From CADBRN01 sp050944685 (lineage in GTDB: Bacteria; Bacillota; Clostridia; Lachnospirales; Lachnospiraceae): a DNA stretch of 64,000 bases. The translations under genes were made by a program, and so were the position numbers. Location: assembly GCA_050944685.1 (NCBI GenBank), contig JBMNRP010000004.1, forward strand, positions 1 to 64,000, in the 5' to 3' direction. The notes below the pieces were generated by a model. The model had not been told where the DNA came from. It was given only the letters and a program-made list of their open reading frames with translations, and did not search any database. Of this stretch, positions 1 through 9,480 are shown piece after piece (the first letter of the stretch is position 1; every line of letters starts with the position of its first letter).

Positions 1-35
1 CGCTTGATCTGCGGTCCGATATAATTTTCTTTCAT
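1..35 (-). CDS. 5' end of a leftward gene, possibly a MarR-type regulator (partial)
   Basis: Only the first codons are inside the window; they read M-K-E-N-Y-I-G-P-Q-I-K leftward from position 35. A GGAG lies 5 bases before this ATG; a second in-frame ATG one codon upstream is too close to it. The IGPQIK opening resembles MarR-family N-termini, and a strong palindromic region lies just upstream, which fits an autoregulated repressor. The family call is a guess from eleven residues and position; an XRE-type or other regulator is equally possible. Confidence 0.3.
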   Translation of the reverse strand, partial: MKENYIGPQIK

Positions 36-89
36 CATTACTCCATATTTTTTTAAATTGGTGATCCTCTCATCGGGCGAGTATTTGCT

Positions 90-131
90 AAATAGTAGCT
101 AGCTACGTTTTTATGTAGCTAGCTACTATTT
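90..131. promoter_or_regulatory. Double palindrome, likely operator
   Basis: GTAGCTAGCTAC, itself a perfect palindrome, occurs at 95-106 and again at 115-126. With flanks the two copies form a perfect 17-base inverted repeat (90-106 and 115-131) around an 8-base spacer. Centre spacing is 20 bp, about two helical turns. There is no T-run, so an operator is more likely than a terminator. It lies between the leftward partial gene and the rightward ABC remnant and could control both. Confidence 0.6.
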
Positions 132-393
132 TATACTTATGGATCCGCTTGTCAATACATTTTTCCGAAAAATTTAAAAAGCGGTTCGGGTTTTGGCAAG
201 ATTTCAACCGACAATATCAAGTCATAAGCAGGAGGATCAATCACTGGCAGGAAAAGAAGATAACGGACCAAAAAATGGAACAAAATATTCCCCTCCCAGA
301 AACTGCAGGCATCCGATATAATATAAAAAAGCTTTATTTCTGCTTATAAATAATTTTCTGGCAGCAGAATCGAAGCGGAGATGGGAGGATTGC

Positions 394-985
394 ATGAGGT
401 TATCGTTCGAAGAAGTTTCGTATTATTACGATAAAAACAGGGCACTAGATTCTGTTACTTTTCATACGGATTCTGGTGAGATTGTCGGACTGATCGGAGA
501 GAATGGAGCCGGAAAATCGACAACGATAAAGATTGCTGTCCGATATCTGGTACCTGCTGAAGGACGGGTCCGTTTAGACGATAAAGATATTTCGGACATC
601 AAACTTGATCAGTATCCTGTCTCTTATATTCCGGATTCCCCCGTGTTTTATGAGGAATTATCTTTGCTTGAACATCTTCAGTTTACAAAGGCCATGTTTC
701 CGGATAATAAAATATTGATTGATGAAGTAATCAATCAATTCGAGCTCAGGGAACATATCCATAAGATTCCATCTGCTTTGTCGAAAGGGACCCGTCAAAA
801 GCTGATGATTGCCATGGCGATTATGAGAACCTATGATGTGCTGATTGCAGATGAACCTTTTTCCGGTCTGGATCCCAGACAAATATCTGTATTAAAGAAA
901 TTACTGATACAGCAGAAGGAGAACGGGAAGTCCGTTCTCTTATCCAGTCATCTTCTGGATGTGGTAGAGAATATATGTGACCGCT
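394..985 (+). pseudogene. ABC transporter ATP-binding protein, 3' end lost
   Basis: The first ~197 residues are a normal ABC ATPase: Walker A GENGAGKST near residue 35-43, signature LSKGT, Walker B VLIADEP, and H-loop SSHLL. Right after the H-loop and the residues NICDRY, the reading continues into unrelated sequence (to a stop at 1194) instead of the usual C-terminal part. The DNA at that point in another frame reads as the middle of a membrane permease. This suggests one deletion removed the end of the ATPase gene and the start of its permease partner. The EcsA/YtrB type is the closest general match. The start at 394 has a GGGAGG about 8 bases upstream. Confidence 0.65.
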
Positions 986-1947
986 ATGACTGGTCTGTTG
1001 ATTGCAGTTATCTTTTTTGCGGAAGAATAATATCGCAATACGGCGTTCTTAACGGCAGGAGAACCGATTTCCGGAAAATACAGATGGTATATTCTTTTGC
1101 TGATAGGATTTTGGAAAGTCATATCAGTGATGTTTGCAGGTTCACTTGCAGCTGTTGTAAAAATCAATTCAGCGACCATTCTTTATGCATATAACACTGG
1201 TTTTTTTGTAAAAGAATTGAGAAAACAATGGCTGGAGGCATTGGGAAAAGAATGCGCGATGGCATTCATCATTGCTCTGCTGATGAACGGATTATTGTTT
1301 GACAATAACTGGATGGCAATGGGCTGTCTGTTTGCTGTATACTTTTTTTCTGCTGTCACGCTGTCATGGATCGTTTATCACGAAAAAGCAAAGATACGTT
1401 TGGCAGCGAGGATAACGGCGGCAGCCGTATTGAGTATCTTTCTTCTGCCTGTGCCCTACAAAGGCATTCTGCTTACGGCAATCGCAGTCGTAACAACGAT
1501 CTGTGCTTTCAATATTCACCTGGATATTGAAAAGTATTATCACGATATGTCCAGATTTGATGCGTCTAATGCGGCATCGAGCCAGAATAATTACGCTCAG
1601 ATGAGCCGGCTTGCAGAAGAGAACCGGCCTCAAAGCGTCAGAGGAATCACGTATGGACAGCTGCATCCCACAAGACAGAATGCGATCTTCCTTTACCGTA
1701 CCCTTTGAGAGATATTGTACTGAGCTATTCTCTGGTTGCTTTCTGTCTGAATGTGGGAATTTCGCTGTTGTTGGGCGCAGTATTCAGACAGTCAACCGGC
1801 AAAGTGATTATATTTTTGGTGAGCATAACTTCCGGGCATTTGATCCTTAATGTATCTGCTGTTTTGAAATGGAAACCTCAAAATTTATTTATCACGATTT
1901 CCACAATATTCATCATGACGGGGACAATCATTATCCTGTTGAGATAA
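986..1947 (+). pseudogene. ABC permease remnant with stop and frameshift
   Basis: Hydrophobic segments run through this stretch in two frames. Frame 2 from 986 reads MTGLLIAVIFF, meets a TAA at 1028, then continues as several likely membrane helices to about 1690. From there the membrane-like reading continues only in frame 1 (…PYPLRDIVLSYSLVAF… to a stop at 1947). A stop, a frameshift and the missing N-terminus mean it cannot give one protein. It is most simply the degraded permease partner of the ATPase before it. I do not recognise the exact family. Confidence 0.5.
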
Positions 1948-1979
1948 TGAGAGCCTCTGTAATATCTTTTTTCTCCCGG

Positions 1980-2528
1980 TTATACCAATTTTTCTCCGGC
2001 TTCATACGCGCTTTTCAAAAGCTCTTCGGGAAGTTTATATTCTGGGTTCTGTGTACCATAGGCCAGCAGTGAATCCTGCAATTCCCATCCGAAAATCTTA
2101 AAGAACAGATTTGTCTGATCAATTGTGCTCTTCAGAAATTCCGGGTTTGCATTGCCCTGGGCAAATATGGTAACAATTTTCTTGCCGGGACAGCGCGGCT
2201 TATTGTCGCTTCCGAGCATTGGGTACATTCGGTCGAGCCAGCTTTTGCACTGGCCATTTATTCCTCCGAAATACAGCGGGAATGAAACTGCAATTCCGTC
2301 CGCTTCGGCAATATCTTTATACATTGGCTGCAATGCATCCTTTGTCGCACAGCCTTCATGATTCCTGCAGTAATAGCATCCCTGGCATCCTCGTATGTCA
2401 GGATCGTTCAGGTCATATGCAGCAATTGCGGCACCCTTTGATTTTGCTCCTTTCACAACCTGTTCTAATAATTTTGTGCTGAAGCTGTTTTTTCTCGGGC
2501 TTCCCTTAAACACAATAATTCTGCTCAT
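1980..2528 (-). CDS. Flavodoxin-like NAD(P)H-dependent reductase
   Basis: A 182-residue protein of the FMN-binding NADPH-dependent reductase / WrbA-like group. It opens with MSRIIVFKGSPRKNSFSTK, where GSPRKN is the phosphate-binding loop, and has a cysteine cluster GCQGCYYCRNHEGC near residue 55-70 typical of clostridial members. SFPLYFGGINGQCKSWLDR is the second flavin-contact region. Such enzymes pass electrons from NAD(P)H to FMN, quinones or other acceptors in the cytoplasm. The ATG at 2528 is chosen because GGGAGGT lies 9 bases upstream; a longer reading to 2642 has no ribosome site. It stands alone between remnants. Confidence 0.8.
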   Translation of the reverse strand: MSRIIVFKGSPRKNSFSTKLLEQVVKGAKSKGAAIAAYDLNDPDIRGCQGCYYCRNHEGCATKDALQPMYKDIAEADGIAVSFPLYFGGINGQCKSWLDRMYPMLGSDNKPRCPGKKIVTIFAQGNANPEFLKSTIDQTNLFFKIFGWELQDSLLAYGTQNPEYKLPEELLKSAYEAGEKLV

Positions 2529-2871
2529 TACTGCCGACCTCCCGAAGATGCCCATGTTTTTGAATGCGGTTAATTGCACGCAAAAATAAAAGACGAAAAT
2601 ACAGGTACTAAATCTGTACCTCATCATTAATTTAACTCGCACAGACTAAAATGGCAATAAGTGAAAAAATATTTTCCAGGTTAAAGAATTCTGACTTGGC
2701 ATGATCTGCCCGAGCGGCCGTTAAATACTGATGAACGAGCTTTACATTATGCGCTCCACATCATGCCGTCGATGGGAAATGCCTGATATCGCCGATTCTT
2801 ATTCGGATTACATGCCTTAGCCGGTCTTCAATGCTCAGAACAGGAATCTACGGAAGAATACGGGTGAAAAT
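2529..2871. other. Stretch without a convincing gene
   Basis: Between the reductase start and the antiporter remnant I find no supported gene. On the plus strand about 30 codons at 2694-2786 (TWHDLPERPL… to a TGA) look coding-like but lack a start and may be the tail of a lost gene. This fits the general decay of the first 6.8 kb. Confidence 0.3.
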
Positions 2872-3400
2872 TTACAGTAACAGTCCTAAAATAATAAAAC
2901 CTGCGCAGCTTACAGCTGCACCGATTGCAATATAAGGCATTTGTATTTTTATTACAGATATTGTATTGAGTCCGGTTGCTTTGGCCGTCAGGATCGTGGT
3001 GTCTCCGTACAGGCAGATATGATTTCCCAATGCGCATCCGGACATGAACACAGCCATGATCAAAAGCGGAGAGACATTCATGCCGGCTCCAACCTGTAAG
3101 AGAATCGGTGCAGAAAGTGAGCATACACCCCAGGAACTTGCCAGCATAAAGGACAGGATAGCGGAAGCCAGAAAGGAAAGACAGGGGAACAGAAACCCGA
3201 TAGGAAAGGTTCCAATCGCATTTAGAATGAATTCGGTCATTCCCATTTGGTTCAGCACATTTTGCAGGATTTTCTCAATGGACATGATTCGGAGCAGATA
3301 ATAAAAAGTTGTTACGATCAGGCAGACAGTCTGACCGAAAAGCAGATTGCCGGTAACGGAAGCAACAATAATTAAAGTGGCGATTGGTATGAAAAAATGC
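2872..3400 (-). pseudogene. NhaC-type Na+/H+ antiporter, C-terminal fragment
   Basis: Leftward membrane protein of about 175 codons, entirely hydrophobic helices, ending with a normal stop. Features such as LASSWGV, a SAPI segment and GNHICLYGDTTILTAKATG fit the C-terminal half of NhaC/IT-superfamily antiporters (usual length 450-500 residues). The in-frame coding sense continues upstream of the first ATG (3285) to about 3399 and there hits a TAG, so the N-terminal two thirds are missing. A non-functional remnant is the best reading; expression of a short membrane piece from 3285 cannot be excluded. Confidence 0.6.
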
Positions 3401-3655
3401 TAGACTGTACCACTGGTCCCTATGTTTCCCTGTGGCAAATCCGTAAATTCAGTTGAACATGAATGTTCTGACGATGTCTTCCATAATGCGCTGCCGCTCT
3501 GCGCCGCTGTATCAGCCCTGTAAGTACGTTTATAATATCCGAACTTTGGAATCCATCGAACGGATACGGCAAAAAGGGGCACAGAACGCATATGAACGGT
3601 TATTTCTCCGACCTGGAGATCATGGCCGTTTATTGCGAGACGGCCGCATTTGTTA
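3401..3655. other. Stretch without a convincing gene
   Basis: Between the antiporter fragment and the TetR gene. A short plus-strand reading at 3592-3684 (MNGYFSDLEIMAVYCETA… to a TGA) has some protein character but no ribosome site and overlaps the regulator's 3' end. It may be the tail of another lost gene. Confidence 0.25.
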
Positions 3656-4282
3656 TCAACTGGATTTTTTATCGGACGATTTGAGCCATGTATTCAGCCC
3701 ATTGCAGACCAGCGTGATTGTGGTTTGAATGATGTCATCCAGCGGAATGCGTTTCTTATCAGCAACCCATTGCCGGTAGATTGCCAGAGTCGACTGTGAT
3801 ACATAGGCCATGACAATATTTTGAAGATAAGGATCTTTCGCCTTTGCGTTTTCTTCTTTCCATGTATTTCGCATTATCGCATTGACCATTCGTCGGTTGA
3901 TGTAGTGATAGTTTCCGCTGCAGGCAAGACGTTCTCCGAATTTTCCGGCTTCTTCCATGCTCAGATAAAACGCACGGGTGATTTTATCCATGTCATATGG
4001 CGGTTTAAGATTCTTAATCCGGTCCATAAAACGCATACTCATTTCGTTTTGCATTTCACCCAACAGATCATCCAGAGAATCGAAGTGGAGGTAAAAGGTT
4101 TTTCGGTTGACTCCGGCTCTTTCTGCTAATTCTTTGATGGTAATCTGTTCATAATCCATTTCGCAGATCATATCGGTAAAGGCTCTGCGAATAGCTTCTC
4201 TTGTCCGCGTGATGCGCATATCTGTATGCTTCTGACTACTGTTCCCGCTCATGATTTTATCGGCTTTTTTTGGTGTGGTCAT
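3656..4282 (-). CDS. TetR/AcrR family transcriptional regulator
   Basis: 208 residues. The N-terminal helix-turn-helix is clear (ITIKELAERAGVNRKTFYLHF, residues about 45-65), followed by an all-helical ligand domain with no recognisable ligand signature. The ATG at 4282 is chosen because GGGAGGG lies 5 bases upstream; the longer reading to 4414 has no such site. It is divergent from the acetyltransferase at 4546, so it may control that gene and itself. A short inverted repeat, TTGTGG at 4397 and CCACAA at 4411, in the shared 263-bp upstream region is a possible operator. Confidence 0.85.
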   Translation of the reverse strand: MTTPKKADKIMSGNSSQKHTDMRITRTREAIRRAFTDMICEMDYEQITIKELAERAGVNRKTFYLHFDSLDDLLGEMQNEMSMRFMDRIKNLKPPYDMDKITRAFYLSMEEAGKFGERLACSGNYHYINRRMVNAIMRNTWKEENAKAKDPYLQNIVMAYVSQSTLAIYRQWVADKKRIPLDDIIQTTITLVCNGLNTWLKSSDKKSS

Positions 4283-4545
4283 AAGAACCCTCCCTGTGGA
4301 TATGCTGCCTGCTTCAATCGACGAAATAATATTACCACGTGAGAAATAATATACACAAGAGAAAAATGTTTCGCGATTGCACCTCATATATGCGGATTGT
4401 GGGGTATATTCCACAAATCATATTATTGTGATGTCGTCATGAAAAGGAAATGGAAATACGATACTAAACAGGATGTTTATTCTTTTTCCCAACAGGAAAA
4501 GATCCATGGATTAATATGTGACAGTGAAAAGAAAGGAAATGTATT

Positions 4546-5118
4546 ATGGAATGCGAAGAAATTATTGTTGATACAAGGGATTACAGCCCGGAAGAAAGAA
4601 AAGAAGGAGATCGGATCAATCATCTTTTGTTTCTGCTGAATCAGATGGAACCATCAACACCGGAATATCTGAATTTACTCAAAGAGATATTCGGTGACAA
4701 GCTGGGAGAAGGAAGCTATATCGGACCTGGCATGCATGGGGCAGCACTGGATCACATCACGATAGGAAAGGATGTTCTGGTCAATTCAAATGCTCTTTTT
4801 ATGGCAAGAGGCGGCATCACCATTGAAGATCATGCGATGATCGCTGCAGATGCTTCGATTATCACGAATAATCATGATCCTTATGACAGAAGAGTGCTTC
4901 CTTGCCGGCCCGTTCTGATCAAAGAGGGAGCCTGGATCGGGGCACATGCAATTATTCTGCCAGGCGTCTGTATTGGTCGGTATGCCATTGTAGGAGCCGG
5001 GTCGGTTGTTACGAAAGATGTTCCTGATTATGGGGTTGCTGTAGGAAATCCGGCACGAGTTATTCGGATGCTGGATCCCGATAAGTTCTCTCCGTTATCG
5101 AAAGAGAATTTGAGCTAA
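4546..5118 (+). CDS. Maltose/galactoside O-acetyltransferase-like hexapeptide protein
   Basis: 190 residues, left-handed beta-helix acyltransferase of the LacA/Maa group. An N-terminal helical segment is followed by hexapeptide repeats (for example ITIGKDVLVNSNALFMARGG, IEDHAMIAADASI, EGAWIGAHAIILPGV), the catalytic-type histidine in TNNHDPYDR, and the C-terminal VVTKDVPDYGVAVGNPARVI. It would transfer an acetyl group from acetyl-CoA to a sugar or other small hydroxyl acceptor; the substrate cannot be read from sequence. GGAAA lies before the ATG. It is followed directly by a terminator, so it is a single-gene unit divergent from the TetR gene. Confidence 0.85.
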   Translation: MECEEIIVDTRDYSPEERKEGDRINHLLFLLNQMEPSTPEYLNLLKEIFGDKLGEGSYIGPGMHGAALDHITIGKDVLVNSNALFMARGGITIEDHAMIAADASIITNNHDPYDRRVLPCRPVLIKEGAWIGAHAIILPGVCIGRYAIVGAGSVVTKDVPDYGVAVGNPARVIRMLDPDKFSPLSKENLS

Positions 5119-5120
5119 GT

Positions 5121-5157
5121 AAAGGCTGTATTCGGCAAAGACCGGGTACAGCCTTTT
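5121..5157 (+). terminator. Rho-independent terminator after the acetyltransferase
   Basis: AAAGGCTGTA pairs perfectly with TACAGCCTTT across a 16-base loop and ends in TTTT. It sits 3 bases after the stop at 5118 and can also serve the leftward TraX-like gene ending at 5172. Confidence 0.85.
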
Positions 5158-5171
5158 AATCAGGAGTCGTA

Positions 5172-6074
5172 TCAGTAAAGCGCACCTGCATGATGAAAAA
5201 TGATAAGTTTTATCATGGCAAGGACGGCCAGATGTGCCGGATAATAAATATAATAAAGCCATTTATGACGGATATTCCCTCGCTTGCCATTTGAAGCGCA
5301 TATCAAGAGACCATCCAGGGCCGCAAATAACTCAATAATATTGCTGAATACCAGAGCCAGAATAATTCCGAAAATCTCCAGTTTTTTCCGGCCTGTTTTG
5401 TGAATCAGATAGGCAAGAACTATTGCCAGTATGCCAAAGATGCCATAATCGACATGTAACAGGTACGCGAGTCCGCATCCAATCGCTGTAATGAGAGCAA
5501 CCATCAGGAGATTGAATACCATTGAATGTTTTGGAACATCATTACCTTTCTGGTTCAGTTTGTTCCGGCTCTCTTTTTCTGAAATAAAAGCCGGTGCTCC
5601 GTGAAATACATATTCTGAAAACGTCAGGCAAAGCGTACCGATCAGAAGTGTAAAGTAGACGTTTTGATGTATGAACAAATCCCGTAAGGTTAACGTTTCA
5701 TATTGCTCCGACATTGGAAGGGGAAAGGTAATCGCAGCATCAAACGGCAATTCAGAAATCAGAGCGAACACCAGCAGTCCTGTCACAAATCGTTTTCGAT
5801 TTCTGGTGTAAAAGAAACTGTCAACGATTAGATATATAAATAGTGGAAAAGCAAGCCGCCCGATAATTCGCATAGCTTCATACAACCGATCAAGTGGAAA
5901 ATCTGTAAAAAAGCCTGAGTAATAAACGGGAAATACAATCGCCACTCCAGTATGATCAATGAACATCGTAATCATGGCAATCCATTTCAAAACTTTTGCA
6001 GAAAGACCTCGCCCAGAAGTCGTATGGATATTATTTGTAGTCTTGTTACTTTCATAAACTTCTGATTTGCCCAT
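5172..6074 (-). CDS. TraX-like membrane protein
   Basis: 300 residues with about eight hydrophobic segments. The N-terminal block (LKWIAMITMFIDHTG near residue 30-44, then RIIGRLAFPLFIYLI) is the hallmark of the TraX family, named after the F-plasmid pilin acetylase. Chromosomal relatives are common in clostridia with no known substrate and probably act as membrane acyltransferases. A GGAG lies 10 bases before the ATG at 6074. No conjugation gene is nearby, so a role in transfer is not supported. Confidence 0.8.
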   Translation of the reverse strand: MGKSEVYESNKTTNNIHTTSGRGLSAKVLKWIAMITMFIDHTGVAIVFPVYYSGFFTDFPLDRLYEAMRIIGRLAFPLFIYLIVDSFFYTRNRKRFVTGLLVFALISELPFDAAITFPLPMSEQYETLTLRDLFIHQNVYFTLLIGTLCLTFSEYVFHGAPAFISEKESRNKLNQKGNDVPKHSMVFNLLMVALITAIGCGLAYLLHVDYGIFGILAIVLAYLIHKTGRKKLEIFGIILALVFSNIIELFAALDGLLICASNGKRGNIRHKWLYYIYYPAHLAVLAMIKLIIFHHAGALY

Positions 6075-6226
6075 AATAATAATTCTCCAATACGTATTCC
6101 GGAATATTCTCTTTTTCTACTATTCTAATCTAATCTATTAGGCCTGTGAAGGAAGAATGTGAAATCAGAATCTGCAGTGATAATAAATAAGGTATTTTCT
6201 TTAAGACTATTGATAAAAAATCCATA

Positions 6227-6850
6227 TTGATCGTGGCGCTTTGTATTGCTCTGCTCATTGCTAACACAGGAAGCTACTCCGGCTTATTTGCTTCTATCAT
6301 GCTGGCCATGACAATCGGTATGCAAAATATTCTCAGTTTTGCAAGCGATGAGAAGGTAAACTGGAAAAAATATCAGTTGACCCTTCCGGTAAGCAGTTTT
6401 GCTGTTGTTGCAAGCAAATATATTTCTGTCATGTTCACTGTGGCAGTCAGCCTTGCAGGCAGCGTTATATTTAATGCTTTATCAAGTGTAGTTTTTCAAG
6501 ACTTTAATTCGCTTATCTGGGGATTTTCTGCCGCTACAGCGGTTGTTATTCCGCTGCTATGGACGGGGATTTGCCTGCCATTAACTTATTGGTTCGGATT
6601 TCGTTCTGCACAAATATTGGGATTGTTGGCAGTCATTCCATTGTTCTGTTTTATCAAGTATTTTGAAGATGGACCGGGTGGAGTAACGGTAATGATTACT
6701 TCCGTTTATTCGTATATGCTTGCTGCCATAATAATATCAGTCTTGATTTTTGGAATCTCTTTGGCAATAAGCACTGCAGGATATAGCCAAAAGAGAAATA
6801 AAAAAGCAATGAAGCCGCTGACGATCCTTTTCGCCGTCAGATCGTACTGA
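6227..6850 (+). pseudogene. ABC-2 type permease, N-terminally truncated
   Basis: About 207 codons of membrane protein with six likely helices. The motif FASDEKVNWKKYQLTLPVS is typical of small ABC-2 permeases of the bacitracin/antibiotic-export type. The reading frame is open only from 6191, has no ATG or ribosome site near the beginning, and lacks the usual first cytoplasmic segment and helix. No ATPase gene adjoins it. The 3' end overlaps the leftward SLC13 gene by 14 bases. Most likely a broken gene at the right border of the decayed zone; a TTG start at 6227 is possible but unconvincing. Confidence 0.5.
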
Positions 6851-8309
6851 ACGCCGGCCAGTAGCGGATCAGGAGCCACGCCGTGATCGACATCAGCGCT
6901 ATAACGATCAGGCTCAGCCAGACTCCCTTTTTCAGCATGAAGCGCGGATCCAGGCCGTATCCGACCGGGATGGCCCGGATGGATGTCGGCAGCATGTAGG
7001 AGAGGTTCACGCCGATTGACGCGGTATAGATGTACGGGATCGGATCAAGCCCGATGCCCTCAATGATGTTGATCACAATCGGGATCGCGACCGCCGCCGT
7101 CGTCGTGTTGCTCGTCATATCCGACATAAGGAGTGTCACTGTGACAATGACCAGGACCGTGAGGAACCCGCCGTTTAAGTTCATCGCCGCCATTGCGTTT
7201 CCAATGTCCTCCGCTGCTCCGCTCTCGTTCATCAGTGTGCCGATCGCAAGACCGCCGGCGAAGATATAGAGAAGATCCCAGATTACCTTTTTCTCCACCT
7301 TCTTCCAGGTGATCAGGCGGCTGCCGTCATTTCTCGTTACGATGAAGGAAAGGATCGCGCAGATGATGAACACATACGCCGGCTTCAGGCCCGGCAGCAC
7401 GTTTTGGTAGAGCTGACGGGTGAATGACAGGATCGTTGCGACCGCGAACAGGGCAAGAGACCATTTTTCCGCATCGCTCATCGGGCCCATCTCACGGTAC
7501 TGACGGGTGAAATACTCTTTGGATCCGCCGAGCGATTCTCTTTTTTTGCAGCAAAGCACAAGATAAATCAGGTTGCTCACAATCAGGATGATCATGATCG
7601 GCAGGAATTTGACGACCCAGTGCCAGAAGATGAATTCACTGCCGGAGATCTTCTGGATGTAGTTGACCGTGACCAGGTTCATCGCTCCGCCGAGCGGTGT
7701 CGCGAGCCCGCCGACTCCGGCACCGTAGGCGATTGTCATCAGGACCATCGAGGCCGGGTTGCTTTTCCCGATATCCTCGATCCCGATGTACTTTAACATG
7801 GAAACCGCGATCGGTGTGACGGCTGCACAGACGACCGCGTTCGGCAGAACGGACGACAGGACGGTGGACAAAAGGAACCAGAAGATGATCTGATGGCGCA
7901 GATCATTCCCGATAAAGATCAAAAACCATGACGCGATCCGACGATCCAGACCGGTGATCTCCCAGGATGCCGTGATGATCGATGCCCCAAGCAGGAGCAG
8001 AATGATCTCATCGGCATAGTTCGCGATGAGCACGGACATGTCGCATATCTGAAAGATCGCGTTGATCGCGATCGGGAGAAATCCCGTCACAGCGAAATCG
8101 ACCGGAGCGCTGACCCACCAGTACGCCATCCACGCTGTCGTGCCGATCGCGCCGCGCGAAGCCGCGGACGTGAACAGTGAATGCGGCAGCAGGAACAAAC
8201 AAAGAAAGAACAGCAGCGGTCCCATCAAAAGATTAATGTTCCGGTAACGATTTGAGATGTGCGCGGAGGCGGTCTTATGCATTCGTTTTGCCTCTTTTTC
8301 CATGCTCAT
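6837..8309 (-). CDS. SLC13/DASS-family anion symporter
   Basis: 490 residues with about 11-12 membrane segments. Divalent anion:sodium symporter features are visible: the first repeat around IAYGAGVGGLATPLGGAMN, and the second around SDMTSNTTTAAVAIPI and SYMLPTSIRAIPVGYG. Family members import dicarboxylates, citrate or sulfate with Na+. It is the last gene of a leftward unit, 40 bases after the SGNH gene, which suggests that it either serves the acylation cassette or supplies its acyl donor precursor. The start at 8309 is uncertain because three Met codons lie close together and none has a strong ribosome site. Confidence 0.85.
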   Translation of the reverse strand: MSMEKEAKRMHKTASAHISNRYRNINLLMGPLLFFLCLFLLPHSLFTSAASRGAIGTTAWMAYWWVSAPVDFAVTGFLPIAINAIFQICDMSVLIANYADEIILLLLGASIITASWEITGLDRRIASWFLIFIGNDLRHQIIFWFLLSTVLSSVLPNAVVCAAVTPIAVSMLKYIGIEDIGKSNPASMVLMTIAYGAGVGGLATPLGGAMNLVTVNYIQKISGSEFIFWHWVVKFLPIMIILIVSNLIYLVLCCKKRESLGGSKEYFTRQYREMGPMSDAEKWSLALFAVATILSFTRQLYQNVLPGLKPAYVFIICAILSFIVTRNDGSRLITWKKVEKKVIWDLLYIFAGGLAIGTLMNESGAAEDIGNAMAAMNLNGGFLTVLVIVTVTLLMSDMTSNTTTAAVAIPIVINIIEGIGLDPIPYIYTASIGVNLSYMLPTSIRAIPVGYGLDPRFMLKKGVWLSLIVIALMSITAWLLIRYWPAFSTI

Positions 8310-8349
8310 AAATGGAGCAATCCGTTTCTTGCTTTTTTACTGTGCTTTT

Positions 8350-9480
8350 TTATTCTCCATCATCGGAGGAGTCATCTGTATAGGCCGGCCAGGAATCCGT
8401 CACCTCTACTATTTTCAGTTCTTTCGCGAGATTTCCCGCCGCCTGGACCCAGCTTTCATAGTCCAGATCGTTCCGGTGATCCTCCAGTTGGACTTCCTTC
8501 GCTATCGCTTTTTCCATCCAGCGCGTGAATTTGACGGCGCCGTAATAATTGACGTGCCCGGAGTCGAGAAAATCAGTGTCCCAGTCGAGACCGATCTCTG
8601 CTGCTCCTTCCTCCGTATTGAAATTGTACATCGTGAATCCCGCATCACGGATCATTTCCGTATAGCTGTTCAACAGCTTTTGCCTGTCCTCACTTATCGC
8701 GAACGGAGAAGACACGAAGATCACCTTTTGATCCAGCGTGCTGCAGTAGTCCAGCAGATCCTGAAGTACGGCCTTATTCGACGCTTCCGGTTCCGTTTTC
8801 TCTGTCGTATATGTCGGTTGTTCGACCGCCACGCTGGTCATGCTGTGGTTCGTCGCAATAAACCCTTTATAAAGATTTCCTTCCGTCGTTCCCTTCAGAT
8901 CCTCGAGCCCGATATCTTCGTTCCAGCGATTGTGGTATAGCAGGAACGGGAAATAGTAATACATTTTGTTATATGATATGTCAGCATTTCTCTCCCGGAA
9001 GTATTCCAGTCCGGCATTGATCGCGTCGATTCGGTTCTTCGACTGCTTCATAGCGTCCGTGACTCGGCGGATATCCGCTTCTTTAAGGAGCTCGTCCGAA
9101 GAGGTCAGACTCCGGATGTCGATCACGATGACCTTCATGTCGGGCTGCGTTTTCAGTGCTTCCCGGATTATGTATTTATCAAGAACGATCGGCTGCGATC
9201 CTGTCCCGAGATCGAAAATCGCCATTCCTTTGTCTTCAAAGGCCTGAGTCGGAACGAAGTAGCGGTATACCGCACTGCTCCCGAGGTAGATGCCGTCCAG
9301 TGAATTCTCCTTTTGATTGTAAAATGCCTCGAAGACTTTTTCCGAACTCTTGTCGTCTTTCAGATCGAAAACGCAGTTCAGGTAGAACAGCAGCCCCGCT
9401 GCAAGCGCAAAGAACAAAAGGATACTGACCGCGGCACGAAATTTTGATGTTGCAGTTGTCTTTTTCAATTGATGCCTCAA
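8350..9480 (-). CDS. DltD/AlgX-like SGNH protein of an acylation cassette
   Basis: 376 residues. One N-terminal membrane segment (residues about 15-35) is followed by an extracytoplasmic SGNH-hydrolase-like domain. Visible are YLGSSAVYRYF, whose second serine could be the nucleophile, and DFLDSGHVNYYGAVKF, which carries the Asp-x-x-His pair. Proteins of this kind complete acyl transfer from an MBOAT partner to a cell-envelope polymer. Its start overlaps the end of the MBOAT gene by 4 bases (ATGA), indicating translational coupling. The acidic tail (TDDSSDDGE) is unusual. The acceptor is unknown. Confidence 0.75.
   Translation of the reverse strand: MRHQLKKTTATSKFRAAVSILLFFALAAGLLFYLNCVFDLKDDKSSEKVFEAFYNQKENSLDGIYLGSSAVYRYFVPTQAFEDKGMAIFDLGTGSQPIVLDKYIIREALKTQPDMKVIVIDIRSLTSSDELLKEADIRRVTDAMKQSKNRIDAINAGLEYFRERNADISYNKMYYYFPFLLYHNRWNEDIGLEDLKGTTEGNLYKGFIATNHSMTSVAVEQPTYTTEKTEPEASNKAVLQDLLDYCSTLDQKVIFVSSPFAISEDRQKLLNSYTEMIRDAGFTMYNFNTEEGAAEIGLDWDTDFLDSGHVNYYGAVKFTRWMEKAIAKEVQLEDHRNDLDYESWVQAAGNLAKELKIVEVTDSWPAYTDDSSDDGE

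Noticed and set aside
149..349. 66-codon plus-strand frame near the left edge
   Set aside because: No ribosome site, biased composition, no motif; it lies in the regulatory gap before the ABC remnant.
2691..2712. TTGGCATGATCTGCC, a possible sigma-54 -24/-12 element
   Set aside because: GG to GC spacing is 8, not 10, and no gene follows.
4397..4639. 80-codon plus-strand frame before the acetyltransferase gene
   Set aside because: Overlaps the real start at 4546 in another frame and runs through the divergent regulatory gap.
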